Virus record (IMG/VR): IMGVR_UViG_3300001847_000572
Span: 1-29,298 of that record
Strand: one strand, 5' to 3'
From: a virus
DNA length: 29,298 nt
The position numbers and the translations under genes were made by a program. The notes below the pieces were generated by a model. That model was given only the letters and a program-made list of their open reading frames with translations, did no database searches and was not told the origin of the DNA. Shown here piece after piece: positions 21,554-29,298 of the stretch; positions within the stretch are counted from its first letter, which is position 1; the number at the start of each line of letters is the position of its first letter.

Positions 21554-23098
21554 ATGTCAGCATATACATCAAAAAAATCATCCTACGCTAACGCAAAACT
21601 TTTCAAAGAGTCTTTCTATAGCGGAACAACACCAAATCTTGGTTATGTTTTTATTGGCAAAAATTTACCATATACAAATGAATCGTCTCCAGATACCATC
21701 ACTGATACTGTCCACGATGAGAAAAGTTTTTGGGATAACATGTATGCAGCCAAAAGAATTACGGGTTATGATGTAGAATTGGTTGCTTCCAGAATCAATT
21801 GGACATCAAATACAAAATATTGTCAATACGATGATACTGTAACTGCAAATACATTATTGTCAACAAATACAGTTGGTCCTATGTATGTCATAACCACTGA
21901 TAATAATGTGTATTTGTGTCTTTCTAATAATAGTTCAGCTAATTCAACTGTTCAGCCCACAGGACAGAACTTTTCAGCAAACGGTAATATTTCAACATCT
22001 GACGGCTATATTTGGAAATATTTGTATAATATCCGTGCATCAAATAAGTTCCTTTCAAATGTTTGGATACCCGCACCATCATCAACAAATCAATTAGATT
22101 ACAATATGTCAAATGTTGTTTCTGTTGATGGTGAAATAGCAAGTGTTGCTGTAACAAATACTGGTTCAGGATATATTCATAGCACAATTTATGTAAGTTC
22201 TTTTGTTACCGGATGCACAATATTATCAGTTTCAAATACAACAAATATTGCAGCAAATATGGCAATTACTGGCACAGGTATTACCACTGGAACCTATATT
22301 TCTACTGTTGATGTTGTTTATAAGACAATAACACTTTCTACAGCAGCAACAGCAAATGGTGGCGGTGGTGGTGCAAACAATCTATCCGTTGCAACCCGAG
22401 CATATTTTGATGGAGATGGAACATCAGCCGTTGGTTCTGTTTCATTGACTGGAAATTCAGTATCTTCAGTCACTATAACCAGCTATGGTAAAAATTATTC
22501 TAGATGTAATGTTTATCTTTATGGCACAGGAACGAGTGCAAACGCAAGAGTAATTTTACCACCAAAATTTGGTCATGGAACAAATCCAGCAAAAGAAATA
22601 GGCGCAACAAATGTAATGATTGCTTCTAAAATAGGTGAAGTTGATTCAACAGAAGGCGGATCGATTTCTTCAAATACAACATTTAGACAGTATGGCATTT
22701 TGTTGAACCCTTATAAATATGGTAATACTGTTGCTGAAACAGTTGCTAATGCAAATACAGTTATTTCACAGACAACAAATATATCTTTGATTGCGGGTTC
22801 TTCATATAATTTGAATGAATTTGTGTATCAAGGTAGTTCGGCAAATACATCAACATTTAGTGGTTATGTAAATGACCAAACTACAAATGTTGTGAAATTG
22901 ACAAATGTAAAAGGTTCGTTGTCTGTTGGTGCACCTCTATATGGACTTACAACAAATCCAACAGGTAGAATTGTTGTAAGTGAAACCAATCCTGAATTGC
23001 AACCATATACTGGCGATATAATTTATGCACAAAATGTAACAAAAACACAAAGAACAGATGGTCAAGCAGAAAACTTAAAATTTGTTATCAGTTTTTAG
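21554..23098 (+). CDS. 8: gp8-like baseplate wedge subunit
   Basis: 514 aa; T4 gp8 is 334 aa. The N-terminal half follows gp8: AKLFKESFYSGTTPNLGYVFIG, then SFWDNMYAAKRIT and DVELVASRINW, NNVYLCLSNN, and SDGYIWKYLYNI at about residues 150-162, matching T4 GDGYVWEYLFEI. The end returns to gp8-like IVVSETNPELQPYTGDIIY and a terminal LKFVISF strand, matching T4 INILFTF. The extra 180 residues are inserted GxGY beta modules at about 195-340. gp8 joins gp10, gp7 and gp6 in the wedge. Confidence 0.85.
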   Translation: MSAYTSKKSSYANAKLFKESFYSGTTPNLGYVFIGKNLPYTNESSPDTITDTVHDEKSFWDNMYAAKRITGYDVELVASRINWTSNTKYCQYDDTVTANTLLSTNTVGPMYVITTDNNVYLCLSNNSSANSTVQPTGQNFSANGNISTSDGYIWKYLYNIRASNKFLSNVWIPAPSSTNQLDYNMSNVVSVDGEIASVAVTNTGSGYIHSTIYVSSFVTGCTILSVSNTTNIAANMAITGTGITTGTYISTVDVVYKTITLSTAATANGGGGGANNLSVATRAYFDGDGTSAVGSVSLTGNSVSSVTITSYGKNYSRCNVYLYGTGTSANARVILPPKFGHGTNPAKEIGATNVMIASKIGEVDSTEGGSISSNTTFRQYGILLNPYKYGNTVAETVANANTVISQTTNISLIAGSSYNLNEFVYQGSSANTSTFSGYVNDQTTNVVKLTNVKGSLSVGAPLYGLTTNPTGRIVVSETNPELQPYTGDIIYAQNVTKTQRTDGQAENLKFVISF

Positions 23099-23112
23099 GA
23101 AAATAAGATAAA

Positions 23113-26100
23113 ATGACAATCAATACCAATTTCAATACAAATCCTTACTATGACGATTTTGATGAAGATAAAAAACATCTTCGTATGTTGTTCAAACCGG
23201 GTTATGCAGTTCAAGCCCGTGAATTGACACAATTACAGACGCTCCTTCAAAATCAAACTTCTCGTTTTGGTAAACATGTTTTTACAAACGGTTCAAAAGT
23301 ATCGGGGGCTGGACAAACTGCTCAGGCAGCTACTTATTTGAAATTGAATTCTAGTTATTCAGGCGTTTCTATTTCTGCTAATAGTTTCAATGGAATGACC
23401 ATTTATTCCACTGATAATTCAAAAAGAGGACAAGTAATAAAAGTATATGACGCAGATGCGGGAACTGGTGATCCTATTACGTTGATGGTAAAACAATTAT
23501 ATGGATCAGATTTTGTTCCTGGTGAAACAATAAAAACAAGTGAAACATCTCCAGCATATGCAAACGTTTCAACTTCCGGTGTTGGAACTGGAATTACATT
23601 TTCTGTTGATGGTGGTTATTGGTTTTATGAAGGTTTTTTCATTAAAAGTTCTGCACAAACTATTGCCGTTTCAAAATATGGAACAAAACCTAATGTAATA
23701 GTTGGATTTGAAATAACCGAATCGGTTGTCACATCAAGTGATGATACCACATTACTTGATCCTGCGTTAGATGCATCAAATTATCAAGCACCTGGTGCAG
23801 ACCGTTACGTGATTAATATGACACTTTCTTCACGTCCTCTTACGTCAACTGATACTACAGCTTTTATTCAAATTGGTAAATTTGTCAATGGTGCATATCA
23901 ACCAAAACCATTAGAAATATCATACTCAGTTCTTGCAGATGAATTTGCACATAGAACTTTTGACCAATCGGGTAGCTATACCGTAAATCCATTTAAAATT
24001 ACATTAGCTGACAGTTCTTCAAATTCAGCACAAACAGTTGTAACATTATCGCCTGCAAAAGCATATATTTTTGGATATGAAATTGAAACTAAATTTCCAA
24101 CCGATATTGTCGTTGATAAACCTAGAGATACACTTTCAGTATCAAATAAAGATATTACTGCTGATTACGGTGAATATGTTTATACAACAAATCATTATGG
24201 AACATTTCCTATAGATTCGTTATCAACAATTGATGTTCATTGCGTTTCAAAAGCAAATGTCAATACATCATCTGTTGCGGCATTAAGTAATACAAAAATA
24301 GGAACTGTTCGCGTAAAATCTTATCAATATGACAGTGCAACAAATACTTCAAATTCACAGACTTATGCATATAGAACTTCTCTATTTGATATAAACATTG
24401 TCAATTCAATTACCGGAAATGTAAACACAGCAACATCAACAACAGTAACTATTGGTAATGTTTCAACAGGCCAAATATTTTCAAGCGTGACGGATGCATA
24501 TACCGGCGCTAAATTCAGAATTACAACAGGAACTGGTTCAGATGAAGCAGCAAAAACAATCACTTCTTTTAATGCAGCAACTCAAACATTGACATTTTCT
24601 GCTGCTGATGCTTTTGTCAATACTCCAACATCTGCATCTAAATTCTCAATTGATTTTGAATTTGCAAGTGCTGAAAGTTTTATTGTAAATTCATCAACAA
24701 CAATAGTTTCTTCTGCCGATATTAGTTCTTTCTCTAAAGATCCAGCAGCAACCTATAATGATGCTTATATAAGTGATACAGGTATTGAACCACTTATCTT
24801 TAAGTTTGGTGAAGATTGGATTGCAAATAATTCAGTCACAAATATGCTGTATTATTACAAAAAATTATATACAGGCGTAACATTTTCTGGAAATACAGCA
24901 ACGATTTCTGTACCTGATGCAGCACGTGAAACATTTGTATCAGCAGCAACATCAAGTGCTGAATTGACAAATTATGATATTGTTTGTACCTCAGCTAGTG
25001 GAAAACATATTGTTGGTCAAACCGTAACATCAGCAAATCTTTCAGTTTCATTGGGTGGAGGTAGCACAACAGCTTCATTGACAGTCACAGATTCAAATTC
25101 AATGACAGCTAATGTTATCGCAACAATTTATGTTCCTATTCCTGTCGCAAAATCAAAAACATATGTAACCTGTAATCCTTGCGTTCAAACATCATCATCA
25201 AATTCTGGTAGTATTACTGCAACTGTTGATAGTGGAAATGTGATTGTTTTTGGTACACAAGGTCAAACAACGATTGCTGCGAATACTGTAAATAAAGTCC
25301 CAGGAACTGCACAATCATTATATGTAACAGATGTAACTCAACTTGTTCAAGTATTAGACTTCAACGGTGCAGCAGTTGCGAATACAGGTGGAACAGACGT
25401 TACTTCAAAATACACATTAGATAGTGGTCAAAGAGATTCTTACTATGACCATGCATCAATTATATTGAAATCAGGAGTTACTGCACCAAAAGGACCGCTT
25501 GCTGTAAGATATAATAGATATACTTCTTCAGGCAGCGGATTCTTTACAAATGCATCATATATTCCAAATTATACTTCAATACCTTCATATACAGCACGTT
25601 CTGGCGTTACATATAGTCTAAGAGATTGTATTGATTATCGTCCACTTCGTGCTGATGCTTCAGGAAGTTATACAACAGGAACAGTTTCATTTGATTTGAC
25701 TTCTCTAACTGGTCCAAAAATACCAGAAATGGGTTCACCAATTATCGCAAGTTATTCTTACTATTTGCCAAGAATTGATAGAGTGGTTATTCACAAAACT
25801 GGCGTATTTGATGTTGTAAAAGGTATTTCTGCAATAAATCCTGTTGATTCACCAAATCCAAGTGATGCAATGACATTGTATATGCTACATAATCCTCCAT
25901 ATGTAGCCAATACATCAAATATCAATGTTCAATATGTTGAAAATAAACGTTATACAATGCGTGATATCGGAACTCTTGAACAAAGGATTCAAAATCTTGA
26001 ATACTATACATCATTGTCATTAATTGAACAAGATACTTTGAATAAACAAGATTTGACAATTCTTGATTCAACTAATTTGCCAAGATTTAAGAATGGTATT

Positions 26101-29100
26101 ATTACTGATTCATTTAAAGGACATTCTGTTGCTGACGTTACAAAAGATGATTATAAAGCATCTATTGATATTCAAAATCAAGAAATGCGTCCTACATTTA
26201 ACATATCGTCATACTCTTTAGCTTTTGATTCTGCAAATTCAACAAATTATTTCCAATATGGACCATTTGTAACTGTCTCAGCAAATTCGGTAACATTCGT
26301 TGACCAACCATTGGCATCTTCTGTTGTTAATGTAAATCCATTCAATGTTACGAAATTTTTAGGTCACATAACATTGAATCCACCTTCTGATATTTGGGTT
26401 GATTCAACACGTGCTGCTGACGTTTTAGTTGATTTGTCGGGTAGCAAAGATGCTTGGACAATGATTACTAAATTGTTACCAGTAACTTATCAGTGGGGTT
26501 CATGGCAAGATATATTCTTTGGCGCATCAACTACTTCAACAAGCGGTGCTTATGCCGCTGGTGGAAGTATATGGCAAACATCAACAACTACCCAATCTGT
26601 AACACAACAACGTCAAGGTATAATGACATCTGTTGTTCCAGAACAAATTACTCAATCATTAGGTGACAAAGTTATTGATGTGTCAGTTATTCCTTACATG
26701 AGGGCAAATCGGATTGCGTTTTATGCGACAAATTTGAAACCTATTACAACTCTTTATCCATTTTTTGATAATAAACCAGTTGAAACTTATGTTGCAAGAG
26801 CAAATAGATTTTTAATTGATAAAGGTGGACTATTGTTCCATTGTGGTTTAGGAACACCTGAAAAAATCAATGTTGCTAATACTTTAACAGGAACAACAAT
26901 CAATGTAGTTAAGACTGCACAAAATTCAGGAAATTCTGTATTTACATTCAATATAGTTGATGTTCCTGGCGCTTCGTTTGTTGGTAATACAAAAATAGTT
27001 GGACAACAATCAGGATTGACCGCAAATGTTGTTGGTTATGAACACTATTCTGGAAATGCAGTAAGTGCGACAAGCAGCACTATCGTCATTTCAAAAGATG
27101 CTTCAGGTGCCAATAATGAAGGTTATTATGCAAACACAGCAAATAGTAATATAATATTCATCGTTGGTGGAACTGGTGCAGGACAACAAGCAACAATAAG
27201 TTCTTATAATGCAGGAACAAGAACTATTACAATTTCAGGAACATGGACAACAACACCGGACACATCTTCAATATATTCAATAGGTAGAATGACAACTACC
27301 AGAAATGGTGATATATCTGGATTGTTCTACATGCAAGGTGGTATATACAAAATAGGTGAAAAAACATTTGCATTAGTTGATAACTCAATCAATGACTTAC
27401 CAAGTTGTGGAACAAGCGGTGAAGTTTCTTATTTTGCACAAGGTTTGTTACAGACTATGCAAAAAGAAAGTATCACAACAATTCAACCAACAATTCAACG
27501 TATCGCTGTTACAAGTTCTCAAGTTATTACCAGAACAATAGGAAGCAGAACACAATGGCTTGGTTGGGATACTCCAGATCCTGGCGTCGCCGGCGGTGGT
27601 GGTGGATGTGACCCATTAGCAGAAACATTTACTGTATCACAAGTAACATATCCAAATGGAATTGTTTTAGATAAAGTTCGTGTATGTTTTGCAACAAAAG
27701 ATACAGAAATGCCTGTAATCCTTCAAGTTCGTCCTTCTGTAAACGGATATCCATCTGCTGATACAGTATTCCCATTTGCTTCTGTTACATTGACACCTGA
27801 TAAAGTTAATGCGATTGGAACTGATGGAACACCAAGTTTAGACGATGCATCAAAATATACAGAATTCGTTCTCGATTCTCCACTGTATTTGAAAGCTGGT
27901 GAACATTCAATTGTTCTAATGACACCATCAAATCAATATTCAGTATTTGTTGCGGATGTTGGGTTAAATAATTTTGCTGATGGTACACAGATTTCAAAAC
28001 AACCATATACTGGTTCATTATTTAAATCACAAAATGCTTCTACTTGGACACCGGAACAAAATTCTGATTTGATGTTTAGAATTTATAGAAAATCATTTGA
28101 TACTAATAATTCCGCATATGCATATTTCAATCTTGATTTAGCACCTACAGCAAATGCATCAACATTGACTGCAAACACTCCATTTGATGTTGCATTCTTA
28201 TCAACATCGGAGATTGTCGTTGCAAACACATCACTTTCATATGCGTTCAATTCTGAAACATCAACCGGTGGATATTCTGGTTATAAGAATATAAAACCAT
28301 TGACAAATTATTCATGTCATGATGGTTCTGAAAGAAGAATATTGAATCCAACAACAGGTGCAAAAACATTTATTGTTCGTGCAACACTTGGAACAACAGA
28401 TGAAGCAGTTTCACCAATGCTTGACACTTATAGATTTGGTGTTCTTGCAATTGAAAATATTATTAACAATATGCCTTTATTGAATACTGGATTTAGTATC
28501 ACAACAATAGGTTCAGGATATACAGCAAATACAGGCGTAACAATATCTGCACCTGCATCTGGTGGTGTTCAAGCAAATGCATATGCTTATGTTTCTGGTG
28601 GAAATGTTGTAAGTATTATTGTTGATACTCCAGGTTCTGGTTATACAACATCACCAACAATAACAATTAGCGCGCCTCCTGTTCCATCGGGTAATACTAC
28701 AGCAGTTGCAACATATAATGGAGAAGATGGTAAAATTGGTGGCAATGCTTATGCTCGGTACATTGCTCGTAAAGTTACTCTTGCTGATGGATTTGATTCT
28801 GGTGATTTGCGTGTATATGTAACTTCTTACATACCACCAAACGCGAGTGTTTTGGTTTACTATAAGATGCTATCAAAATCTGATTCTGATATTTTTGATA
28901 ATAAATCCTATCAGTTGATGACACAAATAAACAATCTAAACTTTGTATCAACCGGTCCAACTGATTATCGTGAATTGACATTTGCTCCTGGTGTAAGTGG
29001 ATCAGCAAATAATTCTGTTTCTTACACATCAGGTGGTTCATTATTTACATCGTTCAAGACATTTGCTATCAAGATTGTATTGACAGGAACTTCAACAACA

Positions 29101-29157
29101 GACGTTCCAAAAGTGCGTGATTTTCGTGCAATCGCTCTACCAGCAGGAACTGTATAA
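23113..29157 (+). CDS. Giant baseplate/tail structural protein, DUF4815 N-terminus
   Basis: 2014 aa. The opening NTNPYYDDFDEDKKHLRMLF and KPGYAVQARELTQLQTLLQ is the DUF4815 signature of large virion proteins in T4-like phages of aquatic bacteria. The order continues with Thr/Ser/Asn-rich beta modules (about 430-800), a helical segment TLEQRIQNLEYYTSLSLIEQ at about 955-975, and a second beta region including CDPLAETFTV at about 1495-1505. Then come ILQVRPSVNGYPS and a C-terminal pair of GSGYT modules (about 1795-1860). It probably forms the outer baseplate or fibre-attachment network taking the role of T4 gp10-gp12; the exact homologue is unknown. The frame is intact over 6 kb. AGGA lies 12 bases before the ATG. 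Confidence 0.8.
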   Translation: MTINTNFNTNPYYDDFDEDKKHLRMLFKPGYAVQARELTQLQTLLQNQTSRFGKHVFTNGSKVSGAGQTAQAATYLKLNSSYSGVSISANSFNGMTIYSTDNSKRGQVIKVYDADAGTGDPITLMVKQLYGSDFVPGETIKTSETSPAYANVSTSGVGTGITFSVDGGYWFYEGFFIKSSAQTIAVSKYGTKPNVIVGFEITESVVTSSDDTTLLDPALDASNYQAPGADRYVINMTLSSRPLTSTDTTAFIQIGKFVNGAYQPKPLEISYSVLADEFAHRTFDQSGSYTVNPFKITLADSSSNSAQTVVTLSPAKAYIFGYEIETKFPTDIVVDKPRDTLSVSNKDITADYGEYVYTTNHYGTFPIDSLSTIDVHCVSKANVNTSSVAALSNTKIGTVRVKSYQYDSATNTSNSQTYAYRTSLFDINIVNSITGNVNTATSTTVTIGNVSTGQIFSSVTDAYTGAKFRITTGTGSDEAAKTITSFNAATQTLTFSAADAFVNTPTSASKFSIDFEFASAESFIVNSSTTIVSSADISSFSKDPAATYNDAYISDTGIEPLIFKFGEDWIANNSVTNMLYYYKKLYTGVTFSGNTATISVPDAARETFVSAATSSAELTNYDIVCTSASGKHIVGQTVTSANLSVSLGGGSTTASLTVTDSNSMTANVIATIYVPIPVAKSKTYVTCNPCVQTSSSNSGSITATVDSGNVIVFGTQGQTTIAANTVNKVPGTAQSLYVTDVTQLVQVLDFNGAAVANTGGTDVTSKYTLDSGQRDSYYDHASIILKSGVTAPKGPLAVRYNRYTSSGSGFFTNASYIPNYTSIPSYTARSGVTYSLRDCIDYRPLRADASGSYTTGTVSFDLTSLTGPKIPEMGSPIIASYSYYLPRIDRVVIHKTGVFDVVKGISAINPVDSPNPSDAMTLYMLHNPPYVANTSNINVQYVENKRYTMRDIGTLEQRIQNLEYYTSLSLIEQDTLNKQDLTILDSTNLPRFKNGIITDSFKGHSVADVTKDDYKASIDIQNQEMRPTFNISSYSLAFDSANSTNYFQYGPFVTVSANSVTFVDQPLASSVVNVNPFNVTKFLGHITLNPPSDIWVDSTRAADVLVDLSGSKDAWTMITKLLPVTYQWGSWQDIFFGASTTSTSGAYAAGGSIWQTSTTTQSVTQQRQGIMTSVVPEQITQSLGDKVIDVSVIPYMRANRIAFYATNLKPITTLYPFFDNKPVETYVARANRFLIDKGGLLFHCGLGTPEKINVANTLTGTTINVVKTAQNSGNSVFTFNIVDVPGASFVGNTKIVGQQSGLTANVVGYEHYSGNAVSATSSTIVISKDASGANNEGYYANTANSNIIFIVGGTGAGQQATISSYNAGTRTITISGTWTTTPDTSSIYSIGRMTTTRNGDISGLFYMQGGIYKIGEKTFALVDNSINDLPSCGTSGEVSYFAQGLLQTMQKESITTIQPTIQRIAVTSSQVITRTIGSRTQWLGWDTPDPGVAGGGGGCDPLAETFTVSQVTYPNGIVLDKVRVCFATKDTEMPVILQVRPSVNGYPSADTVFPFASVTLTPDKVNAIGTDGTPSLDDASKYTEFVLDSPLYLKAGEHSIVLMTPSNQYSVFVADVGLNNFADGTQISKQPYTGSLFKSQNASTWTPEQNSDLMFRIYRKSFDTNNSAYAYFNLDLAPTANASTLTANTPFDVAFLSTSEIVVANTSLSYAFNSETSTGGYSGYKNIKPLTNYSCHDGSERRILNPTTGAKTFIVRATLGTTDEAVSPMLDTYRFGVLAIENIINNMPLLNTGFSITTIGSGYTANTGVTISAPASGGVQANAYAYVSGGNVVSIIVDTPGSGYTTSPTITISAPPVPSGNTTAVATYNGEDGKIGGNAYARYIARKVTLADGFDSGDLRVYVTSYIPPNASVLVYYKMLSKSDSDIFDNKSYQLMTQINNLNFVSTGPTDYRELTFAPGVSGSANNSVSYTSGGSLFTSFKTFAIKIVLTGTSTTDVPKVRDFRAIALPAGTV

Positions 29158-29158
29158 G

Positions 29159-29298
29159 ATGGAAAAAGTAAATATACCACAGACTCCTTATTATCGTGAT
29201 TTACATTCAAAAGCAATTTTGAATACAGATAAAAGAAGTCGTGATAAATACTTGATGGACCGTGAAATTGCTTTGAAAGAAAAAGCAGAAAAAGATGC
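29159..29298 (+). CDS. Partial gene running off the right edge
   Basis: ATG 29159 starts 1 base after the DUF4815 stop and the frame stays open to the last base (46 codons visible). It begins MEKVNIPQTPYYRDLHSKAI and continues with charged, helix-forming residues (KRSRDKYL, KEKAEK). The PQTPYY-HSKAI opening is familiar from small hypothetical proteins following large tail proteins in aquatic T4-like phages. The function is unknown. The 3' end is outside the window. Confidence 0.6.
   Translation, partial: MEKVNIPQTPYYRDLHSKAILNTDKRSRDKYLMDREIALKEKAEKD

Noticed and set aside
12400-23100. CRISPR arrays, insertion sequences or integrase/attachment sites
   Set aside because: No spaced palindromic repeats, transposase motifs or terminal inverted repeats were seen; repeats present are protein-coding beta modules.

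Overview
The window is an AT-rich segment of a T4-like myovirus (tailed dsDNA phage, contractile tail). Two T4 hallmarks support this. The first is a replication/late-transcription block in T4 order: dsbA, a small hypothetical gene, 33, 59, a HAD nucleotidase gene, 32. The second is an almost complete baseplate set: gp4 and gp54/gp26 on the minus strand, and gp48, gp53, gp27, gp5, PAAR tip, gp25, gp6, a gp7-position protein, gp8 and a giant DUF4815 protein on the plus strand. Protein styles such as short gp33, lysozyme-less gp5 and the DUF4815 protein resemble aquatic T4-like phages of cyanobacteria and Pelagibacter more than coliphage T4. The host is uncertain. A permuted tmRNA, a 10-residue tag ending LAA and a secreted Lys/Ala/Glu-rich peptide would fit an aquatic proteobacterium, perhaps a betaproteobacterium; this is inference only.

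Layout. 2-1916 (+): small conserved phage genes, a RecB-like PD-(D/E)XK exonuclease and a 13-cysteine mini-protein. 1926-2258 (+): a circularly permuted (two-piece) tmRNA gene. The acceptor piece with T-arm and CCA lies upstream of the coding piece, whose tag reads ANESVYKLAA. A 39-codon membrane-peptide ORF fills the spacer between the pieces. 2274-2417: an exported 47-aa Lys/Ala/Glu-rich peptide followed by a terminator. 2476-4390: late-type genes, including a SleB-family cell-wall hydrolase with a signal anchor and a small membrane protein. 4406-7189: dsbA, 33, 59, nucleotidase, 32, with a sigma70-like promoter before 32 and a strong terminator after it. 7239-12247 (-): head-completion nuclease gp4, a conserved unknown, gp54, gp26 with a likely -1 frameshift extension, and a 762-aa tail protein carrying a lambda-type lysozyme domain. 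12282-29157 (+): the central hub, spike and wedge genes. A partial gene runs off the right edge.

How it fits together. DsbA and gp33 support late transcription, probably from TAAATA-type late promoters seen ahead of several genes. gp59 and gp32 support recombination-dependent replication. The minus and plus structural clusters diverge from 12247/12282 and encode the hub (gp27, gp5, PAAR, gp26, lysozyme/tape-like protein), the tube start (gp54, gp48) and the wedges (gp53, gp25, gp6, gp7-like, gp8). The most notable element is the phage-encoded permuted tmRNA. Next are the gp26 frameshift extension and the transfer of tail lysozyme activity from gp5 to another protein.
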